Shown here: one piece after another, positions 8,645-17,246 of the stretch
Layout: each line of letters opens with the position of its first letter
Position numbering within the stretch: the first letter of the stretch is position 1
Translations under genes and position numbers: made by a program
The notes under the pieces: generated by a model
Told to the model about the DNA's origin: nothing
The model's input: only the letters and a program-made list of their open reading frames with translations
Databases searched by the model: none
Source: an uncultured Eubacterium sp.
GTDB taxonomy: Bacteria > Bacillota > Clostridia > Lachnospirales > Lachnospiraceae
Length of the DNA: 44,918 nt
Reading direction: 5' to 3'
NCBI GenBank assembly: GCA_934322085.1
Contig: CAKRGF010000022.1
Location: forward strand, 1 to 44,918

Positions 8645-9013
8645 ATGTCCTGGAATTTATCAAAGGAACGTCCCATATATATTCAATTGGTAGAACAAAT
8701 TAAGTTACAGATTCTATCCGGGCACTACCGCCCCGGCGAGCGTTTTCCTTCAGTAAGGGAACTTGCCACGGAGGCTGCGGTAAATCCAAACACGATGCAG
8801 AAAGCACTCGCAGCCCTTGAACAGGAGGGGCTCTTGATTGGCAGCCGGACAAATGGGCGAACCGTAACAAGTGATGAATCACTGATTGAGTCCATGCGTG
8901 ATGAATTAGCGGACGGCATTGTAGAAAACTGTTATCAGGCTCTTGCAAAATTAGGATTTTCAAAAGAAGAATGCATTGCCTGCCTGCGCAAGCAAAGGAA
9001 GGAGGATTTATGA
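8645..9013 (+). CDS. GntR-family (YtrA-type) transcriptional regulator
   Basis: A 122-residue DNA-binding repressor. The N-terminal winged helix (about residues 5-75) shows PIYIQLVEQIKLQILSG, PGERFPSVRELA and NPNTMQKALAALEQEGLL, typical of GntR proteins. The short helical C-terminal tail (about 45 residues) instead of a large effector domain marks the YtrA subgroup. Its stop overlaps the ATPase start in ATGA, and a promoter with nested dyads precedes it. Members of this group usually repress the ABC transporter genes in their own operon in response to cell-envelope stress; that role is inferred here. Confidence 0.93.
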   Translation: MSWNLSKERPIYIQLVEQIKLQILSGHYRPGERFPSVRELATEAAVNPNTMQKALAALEQEGLLIGSRTNGRTVTSDESLIESMRDELADGIVENCYQALAKLGFSKEECIACLRKQRKEDL

Positions 9014-9705
9014 TTTTATTAGAATCAAAACACATCTGCAAAAATTTCGGTCCGAAACCGGCATTACGCGATGTAAATGTAACAATTGAATGCGGAAAAA
9101 TAGTTGGGCTTTTAGGCCCAAATGGAAGTGGAAAAACTACTTTTTTGAAATTAATAAATGGTTTGCTCACACCAAGTTCCGGCGAACTCATTATTGGAGG
9201 GGAGCGTCCCGGCGTTATTACTAAGCAGCATATTTCCTATCTGCCGGACCAGACAATTTTTCCTAAATGGATGAAAATATCAGATTTATTTTCCTATTAT
9301 AATGACTTTTTTTCAGATTTTGACAAAAACAAAGCCGAGGAAATGTTAAAACGATTAGACATCATCGAAAATATGCGTTTGAAACATATGTCAAAAGGAA
9401 CACAGGAAAAAGTCCAGTTGATTCTGACCATGAGCCGGAATGCAAATCTGTACTGTCTGGATGAACCTATCGGGGGTGTCGATCCGGCAACCAGAGATTA
9501 CATATTACAGACGATTATTTCGAACTACAGCGAAAATGCCTCTGTGCTGCTTTCCACACATCTGATTTCTGATGTTGAGAGCATTTTAGATGATGTCATT
9601 TTCCTGCAGGACGGTCAGATTCGCCTGCAGTCATCTGTAGATGATATCCGCGAACAGCAAGGCAAATCGGTCGATACATTATTCCGGGAGGTGTTCCGAT
9701 GCTAA
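9010..9705 (+). CDS. ABC transporter ATP-binding protein
   Basis: A 231-residue ATPase that would energise the adjacent permease. It shows Walker A GPNGSGKTT, a signature-like MSKGTQEK and Walker B LYCLDEPIGGVDP, followed by the switch histidine in LLSTH. The start at 9010 is chosen because GGAGG lies six bases upstream and the ATG overlaps the gntR stop (ATGA). The upstream extension of this frame lies inside gntR. The arrangement (GntR-YtrA, ATPase, permease) is a common Firmicutes module, with proposed roles in peptide or antibiotic response. Confidence 0.93.
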   Translation: MILLESKHICKNFGPKPALRDVNVTIECGKIVGLLGPNGSGKTTFLKLINGLLTPSSGELIIGGERPGVITKQHISYLPDQTIFPKWMKISDLFSYYNDFFSDFDKNKAEEMLKRLDIIENMRLKHMSKGTQEKVQLILTMSRNANLYCLDEPIGGVDPATRDYILQTIISNYSENASVLLSTHLISDVESILDDVIFLQDGQIRLQSSVDDIREQQGKSVDTLFREVFRC

Positions 9706-10481
9706 AAAAATTAATTAAACACGAATTTAAAGATACCCTGCGATTATTTATTCCAATGTTTGGATTTATCGTTGTTTTAACACCTATTTTCAGTCTGATG
9801 ATGTCTTTGGGCTCACAACCGTATGACGAAAAAACAGCCGATGCTCTTTCACTCATATTCGGAAGCGGCATCATCGGTTATTGTCTGCTGTTGTTTGGCC
9901 TGCTCATTGTGACTCAGGTGTTAATCGCCATACGCTTTTATAAGACTATGACTTCACAGGAAGCTTATTTAACATTTACCCTTCCTGCCAAAACAGGTCA
10001 GATTTTATTTGCCAAATGGCTAGTTTCCTTTGTGTGGTATATTCTTGCCTGCACAATTGCACTGATTTCTATGTTTATTGTTATATTAATTGCTACGCCA
10101 ATTACAATGTCTGATATCATTCACGGCATTGAATTCGTTTTACAGACAATTAACTTGAGCGACTTTAGTGCACTGGTTTTGTTTGGAATTTTTATATTGA
10201 TCAGCCTTTCGTTCTCAATTTTGATGATGTACCTTTCCATCATGATTGGTCAATTAGTACAGACTCACCGTGTCGCATTAAGCATTGGTGCTTTCCTTGG
10301 ACTTTCTCAGGGATTACAGATTGTTATTTCGTTATTAGCAATCCCACTTGTCCTGATATTCCCTGCGATTGACTCCATCCATATTGTTCTTTTGCTGTTC
10401 TGTCTCCTGTACGGAGCTTTGGGAGTCATCTTCTATTTGCTGACTTACCTAATTACAGCCAAAAAATTGAATATTAAATAA
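9699..10481 (+). CDS. ABC transporter permease (ABC-2-like, six segments)
   Basis: A 260-residue integral membrane protein with about six hydrophobic segments (near residues 15-35, 58-80, 105-130, 155-180, 195-225, 230-252). It starts with MLKKLIKHEFKDTLR, a lead-in typical of ABC-2-like permeases. Its ATG overlaps the ATPase stop by seven bases, indicating translational coupling. The substrate is unknown. No terminator is evident after it; the next gene has its own promoter. Confidence 0.85.
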   Translation: MLKKLIKHEFKDTLRLFIPMFGFIVVLTPIFSLMMSLGSQPYDEKTADALSLIFGSGIIGYCLLLFGLLIVTQVLIAIRFYKTMTSQEAYLTFTLPAKTGQILFAKWLVSFVWYILACTIALISMFIVILIATPITMSDIIHGIEFVLQTINLSDFSALVLFGIFILISLSFSILMMYLSIMIGQLVQTHRVALSIGAFLGLSQGLQIVISLLAIPLVLIFPAIDSIHIVLLLFCLLYGALGVIFYLLTYLITAKKLNIK

Positions 10482-10545
10482 TACCGGTATATTTGCATAA
10501 AATGGCATAAATATTGAATATATTGGTACATTGTTTTCTGAGCCG

Positions 10546-10573
10546 TTGACATTCTTTTTTTGTATTGTACAAT
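10546..10573 (+). promoter_or_regulatory. Promoter of the SGNH hydrolase gene
   Basis: TTGACA (10546-10551) and TACAAT (10568-10573) are separated by a 16-base T-rich spacer. The start codon follows 26 bases later. Confidence 0.8.
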
Positions 10574-10599
10574 GAAGAAAAAATGGAGGTATCGTACTT

Positions 10600-12228
10600 A
10601 TGAAGCGAAAATTTTACACCCCTCTGTTGTTGACGGCTCTTTTTATGAGCAGTCTGTCGCAAACAGTTTCAGGTACTACCGCTAATGCAGCAAAAAAGCC
10701 AGCACTTAGCAAAACAAAAGTTTCGGTTTATACCGGAAAGAAAGCAAAGGTTTCAATCAAAAAAATTGCAAAGAAAACAAAAGTTACATGGAAATTGGGG
10801 AACAAAAAAGTTGCAAAAATTGTAAAGCAAAAGAAAAACGGAAAACCATACGCTGTTATTCAAGGAGTAAAAAAAGGAAAGACAACACTTCTTGCACGTT
10901 ACAAACAGGGAAAGAAAATCCGTAAACTCACCTGCCGCATCACAGTTCTTGTTGCCAGAAAAACTGCACCACAAAAAAATACAGCTGTCCCATCCAGTAC
11001 AGCTTCACCTTCGCAGGCACCAAATAGGGCTCCTGTTATAACACCGACTACAGTGCCAACCGCCACTCCTACTCCGACTTGGGTTACCACCTGGGGTACA
11101 GCAGAAGAAAAATGCGATGTTACATCCAATGCAATGCCTCAAATTGCTTTAGAAGATTCCACAGTAAGACAGGTTATTAAAGTAACTACAACCGGAAGTA
11201 AAATCCGTTTCCGCTTAAGCAACCAATATGGCAGAAGTGATGTCACGATTAAATCAATGCACATAGCGAAGCAGGTGAAGGCATCGAATCCACAAATCAA
11301 CCCTGATACAGATGCCACCGTAACATTCGAAGGAAAAGAGAATTTTATAATTCCAAAAGGAAAAGTAATTCAAACTGATGCTATTGATTTCCCAGTAGAA
11401 GCACTGGAAAATGTAGCCATTTCCACTTTTTTTGGTGAAACGCCAGCTACAAACATTACCGGACACCGTGGCGCCCGTGCTACAACCTACCAGGTCTCTG
11501 GCAATCAAGTTTCAGCCAATACTTTTAGTAATTATAAGAAAACAACCAGCTGGTTCTTTTTAGCAGACGCATCTCTTCTCTCTGCAAATAGAAGTAAAGC
11601 GGTTGTCTGTTTTGGTGATTCCATTACCGATGGCTATGGCACCGATGCCACCTACTTGGGCAAAAAACCAGATTCCTACACTCGCTGGGGAGATTACTTT
11701 GCCAAACGGTTAAAAGCAAATAAAGGAACCGAAAATGTATCTGTTATAAACGAGGGAATTGGTTCAAATTCCCTCCTCGGCTCATACCCAACTGATGCAG
11801 GAAAAGACCGATTCAACCGTGATTTATTAGAACACGACGGTGTTGCTTACTGTATAATTTTATTTGGCGTCAATGATTTGGATAAGCTTCAAAATACGGA
11901 CAAATACAATTTGCTTTTGCCGGAATATCAAAAGATGATTGAAACTTGTCATAAAAACAACATCAAAGTTTATGGTGCACCAATCCTTCCTTTTGGCACA
12001 AGCAGTTATTATAGTGAAAATTCAGAAAAAGTAAGACAACTGATTAATCAGTGGATGCGTTCATCCGAGTCTGGTGTAGATGGCATCATTGATTTTGAAA
12101 ATGCTGTTGCCGATCCGGCAAATCCGCAAAATTTATTAGCCAAATATACAAACAAAGATGATGGCATCCATCCTTATAACGGCTATCAGGTGATGGCAAA
12201 TGCCATTGACTTAACTCTCTTCCAATAA
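10600..12228 (+). CDS. Secreted SGNH/GDSL-type esterase with N-terminal Ig-like domain
   Basis: An extracellular hydrolase of 542 residues, probably an esterase acting on acylated glycans. A signal peptide spans residues ~1-30. A lysine-rich Ig-like (Big_2-type) domain lies at ~33-118 (VSVYTGKKAKVSIKKI...VTWKLGNKKVAKI). A Pro/Thr/Ser-rich linker spans ~120-160. A jelly-roll-like accessory region (~165-320) precedes the catalytic domain. Catalytic blocks are GDSITDG (Ser341), NEGIGSNS, GVND (Asn425) and DGIHP (Asp521, His524), a complete Ser-Asp-His set. It has its own promoter and shares a bidirectional terminator with prfC. The exact substrate cannot be read from sequence. Confidence 0.9.
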   Translation: MKRKFYTPLLLTALFMSSLSQTVSGTTANAAKKPALSKTKVSVYTGKKAKVSIKKIAKKTKVTWKLGNKKVAKIVKQKKNGKPYAVIQGVKKGKTTLLARYKQGKKIRKLTCRITVLVARKTAPQKNTAVPSSTASPSQAPNRAPVITPTTVPTATPTPTWVTTWGTAEEKCDVTSNAMPQIALEDSTVRQVIKVTTTGSKIRFRLSNQYGRSDVTIKSMHIAKQVKASNPQINPDTDATVTFEGKENFIIPKGKVIQTDAIDFPVEALENVAISTFFGETPATNITGHRGARATTYQVSGNQVSANTFSNYKKTTSWFFLADASLLSANRSKAVVCFGDSITDGYGTDATYLGKKPDSYTRWGDYFAKRLKANKGTENVSVINEGIGSNSLLGSYPTDAGKDRFNRDLLEHDGVAYCIILFGVNDLDKLQNTDKYNLLLPEYQKMIETCHKNNIKVYGAPILPFGTSSYYSENSEKVRQLINQWMRSSESGVDGIIDFENAVADPANPQNLLAKYTNKDDGIHPYNGYQVMANAIDLTLFQ

Positions 12229-12249
12229 ACGCAATTGATAAGCAATATA

Positions 12250-12291
12250 GAAAAAGGCGTTCGAATCAACTACGATTCCAACGCCTTTTTA
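12250..12291. terminator. Bidirectional terminator between SGNH gene and prfC
   Basis: The stem AAAAAGGCGTT...GAATC pairs with GATTC...AACGCCTTTTT around a short loop. The A/T tracts on both sides let it serve both convergent genes. Confidence 0.9.
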
Positions 12292-12293
12292 TT

Positions 12294-13889
12294 CTATTCT
12301 TCTGTCGCACCAAATTCGCTTAACTGTAATCCTTCATTTCGATCAAGCGCCGTCTGAACACTCCACGGATGAGTAAATAAAAGAAGTGGTCTGTCATGCA
12401 GATCTTTTACCTTCTTTGTATCGGACGTAACCGAAAGTGCTGCTACATCGATATCCTTATTTTCTATCCAGCGTACATGCTCATACGGAAGCTGTTCCAT
12501 ACGGATTTCTACATTATACTCATTTTCCAAACGGTACTGAAGCACCTCAAACTGCAGGACACCTACAACACCCACAATAATCTCTTCCATGCCGGTATTA
12601 AATTCCTGAAAAATCTGAATCGCGCCTTCCTGTGCAATCTGTGAAATTCCTTTCATAAACTGTTTGCGCTTCATCGTATCCACCTGACGGACTCTTGCAA
12701 AATGCTCCGGTGCAAATGTCGGGATACCTTCAAAACGAACCGGCGTTTTTCCTTTATACAACGTATCTCCAATTGAGAAAATACCCGGGTCAAACACACC
12801 AATAATATCACCGGCATATGCCTCCTCAACATGTTTTCTCTCCTGTGCCATCATCTGCTGTGGCTGTGCAAGACGAATCTTTTTGCCCCCCTGCACATGC
12901 ATAACTTCCATGCCTGCCTCAAACTTACCAGAGCAGATACGCATAAAAGCAATTCGGTCACGATGGGCTTTATTCATATTTGCCTGAATCTTAAATACAA
13001 ATGCCGAAAATTCATCCGAGAATGGATCTACCACCTCGCCACCGGATGTACGAGGCAGCGGAGATGTTGTCATATCCAGGAAATGCTGCAAGAAGGTTTC
13101 TACACCAAAGTTTGTCAGCGCCGAGCCAAAAAATACCGGCGAAAGCTGTCCCGCGCGAACCTTTTCCAAATCAAAGGCATCGCTTGCCCCATCCAGCAAT
13201 TCAATTTCATCAACCAAAATATCATGGTATTCTTTCGTAATCAAATCATCCAGACCGGCATCCCCAAGGCTTGCCTCTACTGTCTCTACTTTATGTCCAT
13301 TGTCCCCCGCAATAAATCGGGAAATTGTCTTTGTGTTACGGTCATACACACCTTTAAAGTTCTTTCCGGAACCAATCGGCCAGTTCACCGGACAGGTGCG
13401 GATACCAAGCACATTCTCAATCTGGTCAATCAATTCAAATGGGTCCATTGCCTCACGGTCCATCTTATTAATAAAAGTAAAAATCGGAATTCCACGCATG
13501 ACACAAACCTTAAACAACTTAATCGTCTGTGCCTCAACACCTTTAGAACCATCAATTACCATCACGGCAGAATCTGCTGCCATCAGCGTACGGTAAGTAT
13601 CTTCCGAGAAATCCTGATGTCCCGGTGTGTCCAAAATATTGATGCAAAAACCATCATAATTAAACTGCAGAACCGAACTTGTTACCGAGATACCTCTTTC
13701 CTTTTCAATTTCCATCCAGTCAGAAACCGCATGTTTCGCCGCTTTTCTTCCTTTTACCGAACCAGCTAGATTAATTGCTCCTCCATATAAAAGAAATTTC
13801 TCCGTCAATGTCGTCTTTCCGGCATCCGGGTGGGAAATAATCGCAAAAGTACGTCTTTTCTCAATTTCCTGTCTCTGTGAATCACTCAT
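12294..13889 (-). CDS. prfC: Peptide chain release factor 3
   Basis: A GTPase that removes RF1/RF2 from the ribosome after termination. It has 531 residues, the usual RF3 length. GTPase motifs are G1 SHPDAGKTT, G2 in RGISVTSSV, G3 DTPGHQDFSEDTYR and G4 NKMD. The GHQDFSEDTYRTL sequence is diagnostic for RF3 over EF-G. The start at 13889 (MSDSQRQEIEKRR) is chosen because GGAGG lies just upstream of it. Monocistronic on the minus strand, converging with the SGNH gene. Confidence 0.97.
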   Translation of the reverse strand: MSDSQRQEIEKRRTFAIISHPDAGKTTLTEKFLLYGGAINLAGSVKGRKAAKHAVSDWMEIEKERGISVTSSVLQFNYDGFCINILDTPGHQDFSEDTYRTLMAADSAVMVIDGSKGVEAQTIKLFKVCVMRGIPIFTFINKMDREAMDPFELIDQIENVLGIRTCPVNWPIGSGKNFKGVYDRNTKTISRFIAGDNGHKVETVEASLGDAGLDDLITKEYHDILVDEIELLDGASDAFDLEKVRAGQLSPVFFGSALTNFGVETFLQHFLDMTTSPLPRTSGGEVVDPFSDEFSAFVFKIQANMNKAHRDRIAFMRICSGKFEAGMEVMHVQGGKKIRLAQPQQMMAQERKHVEEAYAGDIIGVFDPGIFSIGDTLYKGKTPVRFEGIPTFAPEHFARVRQVDTMKRKQFMKGISQIAQEGAIQIFQEFNTGMEEIIVGVVGVLQFEVLQYRLENEYNVEIRMEQLPYEHVRWIENKDIDVAALSVTSDTKKVKDLHDRPLLLFTHPWSVQTALDRNEGLQLSEFGATEE

Positions 13890-13954
13890 AAAATCCTCCA
13901 TTCTGTCATGGATATGCTATCCATCCGCTGATTTTCAATCGGTATACAACAAAT

Positions 13955-13982
13955 GAGCTCTGACACATATGTATCAGAGCTC
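13955..13982 (-). terminator. Hairpin after tRNA-Gln
   Basis: GAGCTCTGA pairs exactly with TCAGAGCTC around a 10-base loop, starting seven bases past the tRNA 3' end on the minus strand. A modest T-rich tail follows (ATTTGTTGT). Confidence 0.65.
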
Positions 13983-13988
13983 TTCAAG

Positions 13989-14060
13989 CTGGGCTACAAG
14001 GATTCGAACCTTGAAATGCTGGAGTCAGAGTCCAGTGCCTTACCATTTGGCGATAGCCCA
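13989..14060 (-). tRNA. tRNA-Gln (anticodon CUG)
   Basis: A 72-nt cloverleaf. The acceptor stem TGGGCTA pairs with TAGCCCA, with discriminator G. The anticodon stem CTGGA/TCCAG encloses loop CTCTGAC, giving CUG. The T arm has GGTTCGAATCC. The 3' CCA is not encoded. Confidence 0.95.
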
Positions 14061-14078
14061 ATCACAACCACAAGCGAT

Positions 14079-14107
14079 ATTATACATGAATCCTTTTCGG
14101 AATGCAA
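14079..14107 (-). promoter_or_regulatory. Promoter of tRNA-Gln
   Basis: On the minus strand, TTGCAT (14102-14107) and TATAAT (14079-14084) are separated by 17 bases, leaving a short leader before the tRNA. Confidence 0.85.
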
Positions 14108-14137
14108 GCATTATTTTTAAATTTTTCAAAAAAATTT

Positions 14138-14569
14138 TTATTTACCCAATTTATGGTTTTTTTCACCATATAAACGCACTGCTGTACTCTTCTCTACCGT
14201 GTAGGTCTGAACCTGGCAATTCGTAGGGAACTTCATGCCTAACGCCTTTGCACGCGCAAACAAATCATCATATGAAATTGTCACGTCTGCTTCCTGCTTT
14301 TTCAGTGCTAAATTTTCTTTTTCTAATACATCAACCTGAGAAGCCAGCTGATACACCTGTTTATTCAAAAGCACTTCCTGATTTTCCATACGAACAATTT
14401 GGAAACAGCTAAGAATCAAAACAAGGGATGCTGCACTTGCAATAACCCACTGCTTAATAAACTTTCTTTTCTTCTTCTGTTTTTCCACGTCAACAATTTT
14501 TACTTTTTTCCCCGTGTTCACAATTTGTATGGCGGTATTTCCCACCACGTAATCCATCGTAACCTTCAC
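14138..14569 (-). CDS. FtsL/DivIC-like bitopic membrane protein
   Basis: A 143-residue protein with a basic cytoplasmic N terminus, one transmembrane segment (~40-58) and an extracellular leucine-zipper-like coiled coil (~62-95, MENQEVLLNKQVYQLASQVDVLEKENLALK). A short tail with a YDDLFARAKALGMKFP motif follows. This layout is that of the septum-formation proteins FtsL/DivIC, where the post-coil 'A...LGM' segment is characteristic. The start is a GTG at 14569, five bases after GGAGG. It is 42 bp downstream of a small ribbon-helix-helix gene and probably in its operon. A role in division is inferred; other bitopic coiled-coil proteins share the layout. Confidence 0.7.
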   Translation of the reverse strand: MKVTMDYVVGNTAIQIVNTGKKVKIVDVEKQKKKRKFIKQWVIASAASLVLILSCFQIVRMENQEVLLNKQVYQLASQVDVLEKENLALKKQEADVTISYDDLFARAKALGMKFPTNCQVQTYTVEKSTAVRLYGEKNHKLGK

Positions 14570-14611
14570 AATATCCTCCGTTTTTCAAAACAATTAACCC
14601 AAAGTATCCCA

Positions 14612-14755
14612 CTATTTCTTTTGTTTTGGCTCCTCCGTAGCCTCTACAATCAACATCGTAATCGCACCGGAACGGCTGGTATAATGCTCATCTGCGTACT
14701 GGTCAATTCTCTGAATCACTTTATCTTCTAACGTAATATTGACCCGTTTTTTCAT
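14612..14755 (-). CDS. 47-residue ribbon-helix-helix (CopG-like) DNA-binding protein
   Basis: A short protein: strand MKKRVNITLEDK, helix VIQRIDQYADEHY, a turn TSRSG, helix AITMLIVEAT, then a charged tail. This is the ribbon-helix-helix pattern of CopG/Arc-type dimeric repressors. Translation is well supported: GGAGGG lies seven bases before the ATG, with a near-perfect sigma-A promoter further up. It sits just ahead of the FtsL/DivIC-like gene. It could autoregulate this two-gene unit, or be the antitoxin half of a pair whose partner is not evident. Function unproven. Confidence 0.75.
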   Translation of the reverse strand: MKKRVNITLEDKVIQRIDQYADEHYTSRSGAITMLIVEATEEPKQKK

Positions 14756-14781
14756 CTATCAGCCCTCCAATCCTCATTTTA

Positions 14782-14839
14782 TGTGTAATTTGTACACACG
14801 ATATAGATATATTATACACACTTTTGGTGTAGAGTTCAA
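14782..14839 (-). promoter_or_regulatory. Promoter and possible operator of the RHH gene
   Basis: On the minus strand, TTGAAC (14834-14839) and TATAAT (14811-14816) are separated by 17 bases. Just downstream, TGTGTA (14782-14787) and TACACA (14793-14798) form an inverted repeat, and TACACA-type half-sites recur around the -10. This is suitable for binding by a ribbon-helix-helix dimer. Confidence 0.7.
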
Positions 14840-14861
14840 CTATTTTCTGTGGGATTTTCAC

Positions 14862-15011
14862 AAAAAAAAGGAAGTTCAATCGAATCGAGACGGAATAACG
14901 CTTTGCGTTATAGTCTCTCTCGAATTGAACTTCCTTTTAGACCTCGAACTTCGAGCCACGGCGGGGCTCGAAGTAAAAAAGAGCGGCTCCTTTTTGGAGT
15001 CACTCTTTTTT
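14862..15011 (-). ncRNA. Three tandem hairpins downstream of tRNA-Gly (terminator cluster or small RNA)
   Basis: Read on the minus strand after the tRNA, three stem-loops follow in order. The first is a GAGTGACTCC/GGAGCCGCTC stem flanked by A and T tracts (14975-15011). The second is an exact 10-bp ACTTCGAGCC/GGCTCGAAGT stem (14948-14974). The third is a long stem with 15 outer pairs (14866-14880 with 14924-14938) plus an ATAACGC/GCGTTAT tip, ending in eight T. The first alone would be an adequate terminator. The second and third could be redundant terminators or a separately stable RNA. Confidence 0.55.
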
Positions 15012-15019
15012 AATATGAA

Positions 15020-15092
15020 AGCGCGAGACGGGACTCGAACCCGCGGCCCCAACCTTGGCAAGGTTGTGCTCTACCAACTGAGCCACTCGCGC
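15020..15092 (-). tRNA. tRNA-Gly (anticodon GCC)
   Basis: A 73-nt cloverleaf. The acceptor stem GCGCGAG pairs with CTCGCGC, with discriminator U. The anticodon stem CAACC/GGTTG encloses TTGCCAA, giving GCC. The T arm has GGTTCGAGTCC. CCA is not encoded. Confidence 0.95.
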
Positions 15093-15112
15093 ACTTCTTA
15101 AACACAAGTGCT

Positions 15113-15141
15113 ATTATACTGAATAACTGCCTGCATGTCAA
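15113..15141 (-). promoter_or_regulatory. Promoter of tRNA-Gly
   Basis: On the minus strand, TTGACA (15136-15141) and TATAAT (15113-15118) are separated by 17 bases. Both hexamers are perfect. Confidence 0.9.
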
Positions 15142-15150
15142 GAAGTTTTT

Positions 15151-17166
15151 TTATTCCTTATCGTTATTTTTCTTAGTATCAAAATACCAGTAAATACCAT
15201 ACCGCTCATCATTTAGTGTATTAAACGGAACAAACTGCAGTCCATTTTCAAATGTCGTATCAGCATCCGTCCCTTTCAGATGAAACGACAAAGTATCGCT
15301 TTCCGTATCACGTACCAGATAACGTTCTATATGACTGACAAACTCATTCACAGAGGTCTCTTCCTGAATCGTCAGCGTTTCATTGTCAAGCAGTTCTGTC
15401 GTTTTTGGTTCACCATACGCAATTGTGTCTTTCCTGTACTCATTTCCTACTACCTTATAAAGAGGTGCGGTAAGATCAATTCCTGCCCATGTCGCCTCTC
15501 CCATCTTTTCTTTCCCAAGTTTTGCAGCCAAAACCGTCGGCCCATACCGAAAAGCAAACACGGCATCATGATCCAAAAGTCCAACAGAATCCACTGACAT
15601 CGGATATTTTGCCGATATCACATCGCCATCCTCCCAGTTACGCTCCAATAAAACATATCCGCCATTACCGGCTGCTGCCATTTTCTCCGTGCCATTTACA
15701 TAAATCGTGGCTTCCCCATGCATCCAATCCGGAATGCGAAGCGCAATCGCCACATCCGAAATTTCTTTACCATACAATGCATTTACCACAAAAGAAACCT
15801 CCTCTGATTTTGTGACATCCGACTTCTGTGTAAGCACGAGATTCTTTTCCTCCCAAATTACTTTTGAAGCGACATATTGATTCACAAGCAGCGTATCATT
15901 GGCACGGAAATAAATACTGTCACCCAGCTTTGTGAAATTCTCCATGCCGCTTCCGGTACAGCACCAGAACATATTCTTCTCAGGCTCCTCCTCGCCAAAC
16001 GTTTTGTAATACCCGGTTGCCATCGGTGTAAAATATGATGCTGCTCCACTCTCCGTTTTTACTGCTCCCAAAATCGCATTCCGCAAAGTTGTCTCATAAT
16101 AATCGGCATACTCTTTTTTCCCTGTTGCCTTAAATAGCTCTTTTGCAAGTTTTAACATATTGTGCGCACAACAGCTCTCACAGTTAGTCTGCGTGCGAAC
16201 CTCATCCAGATGATAATCTTTACGAAAATGCTCCATCACACTGACACCACCTGTAACAAAAGAATGTCGTTTCACAACCATTTCAAAAAACTTCTCAGCA
16301 TCTGCAAGATATGCTTCATCTTCCTGTTTTGCCTCCCCCAGCTGTTTTAACACATTATAACGCTTAATAGCACCGATAAACTTAGGAATCTGGGTATTGG
16401 CATGCTTGCCATCCAGACAGTTTTTTTCACCTTTCGCAGCCATCAAAAAAAGCGCCTTCTCATCAAATTTCTGCGCCGCCTCCAAATGATGCTTCTTATG
16501 ACTGTAGGAATACAGTTCATACAAGCAGTCATTCATGCCGCCATATTCCGTCTCCAATACCTTTTGATTCGTTTTTAAATCCCATTTACTCACACGCTCA
16601 TAAATCCAGTCACCCAATTTTTCCGCAATCAAAAGCGCCGTTTCATTTCCCGTATATTTGTAAGTATCCACAAGACCGGCAAGAACTTTATGCATATTGT
16701 ACCATGGGACCCATGTCTCGCCCTTTTTCTTTCCCTCCAAAATATCAAACTGCTTCTCAACATCCTCTTTATCTTCCACTTTTGCCCCAAAAAGAAACCC
16801 GGTGCCAAGTTTCTTCTGACATTCTTCCAAACCGGTAATTAACGCCTGAGATTTTTCCTTCAGTTCCTTATCACCAGTCACCTTTACCGCCTGTGCAATA
16901 GCCGTCAGATAATGGCCGACACAATGGCCGCCAAGCAAACTATCTTCCCATCCGCCATACGGTCTGACACCCTTTGTATCAATCCCTGCCGTCGTTCGAA
17001 ATCCGGCCAGTAGACGCGCCGTATCCATTTTTTTCAAGAAAGCTATATCCGACTTCTGGGCAGCCAGATAATAAGTATCTAGAATCTGTACTTCATCTAA
17101 CTCAAATGGTTCAGCCCAGCCCATCTCATTCTCCGTCAAAACACAAATCGAAACATCCTGATTCAT
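15151..17166 (-). CDS. GH127/GH146-type beta-L-arabinofuranosidase
   Basis: A probable retaining beta-L-arabinofuranosidase of 671 residues with an (alpha/alpha)6-barrel (former DUF1680). Family features are VRPYGGWEDSLLGGHCVGHYLTA near residue 65, YGGMNDCLYELY and TNCESCCAHNMLKLAKELF near residue 330. FWCCTGSGMENF near residue 400 and a C-terminal beta domain follow. In this family a zinc site built from a Glu and three Cys includes the nucleophile cysteine; the ESC and CC motifs here supply those residues. There is no signal peptide, so it would act on imported arabino-oligosaccharides. It diverges from an AraC regulator and has no transporter beside it. GGGAGG precedes the ATG. Confidence 0.88.
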   Translation of the reverse strand: MNQDVSICVLTENEMGWAEPFELDEVQILDTYYLAAQKSDIAFLKKMDTARLLAGFRTTAGIDTKGVRPYGGWEDSLLGGHCVGHYLTAIAQAVKVTGDKELKEKSQALITGLEECQKKLGTGFLFGAKVEDKEDVEKQFDILEGKKKGETWVPWYNMHKVLAGLVDTYKYTGNETALLIAEKLGDWIYERVSKWDLKTNQKVLETEYGGMNDCLYELYSYSHKKHHLEAAQKFDEKALFLMAAKGEKNCLDGKHANTQIPKFIGAIKRYNVLKQLGEAKQEDEAYLADAEKFFEMVVKRHSFVTGGVSVMEHFRKDYHLDEVRTQTNCESCCAHNMLKLAKELFKATGKKEYADYYETTLRNAILGAVKTESGAASYFTPMATGYYKTFGEEEPEKNMFWCCTGSGMENFTKLGDSIYFRANDTLLVNQYVASKVIWEEKNLVLTQKSDVTKSEEVSFVVNALYGKEISDVAIALRIPDWMHGEATIYVNGTEKMAAAGNGGYVLLERNWEDGDVISAKYPMSVDSVGLLDHDAVFAFRYGPTVLAAKLGKEKMGEATWAGIDLTAPLYKVVGNEYRKDTIAYGEPKTTELLDNETLTIQEETSVNEFVSHIERYLVRDTESDTLSFHLKGTDADTTFENGLQFVPFNTLNDERYGIYWYFDTKKNNDKE

Positions 17167-17246
17167 AAAAATCCTCCCTTTGTTTTTGTATCTTTACTAT
17201 TACATAAAAATAAGAATGCGTAAATAAAAAAAGGTCTATATTTTAT

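Noticed and set aside
12831..13769. Plus-strand open frame of 312 codons opposite prfC.
   Set aside because: Antisense shadow of a well-supported release factor 3 gene; no ribosome site and no domain.
14739..15101. Open frames across tRNA-Gly, including one whose translation ends in 'DGTRTRGPNLGKVVLYQLSHSRTS'.
   Set aside because: That peptide string is the well-known artefact of translating the complement of a tRNA gene; the RNA and hairpins explain the sequence.
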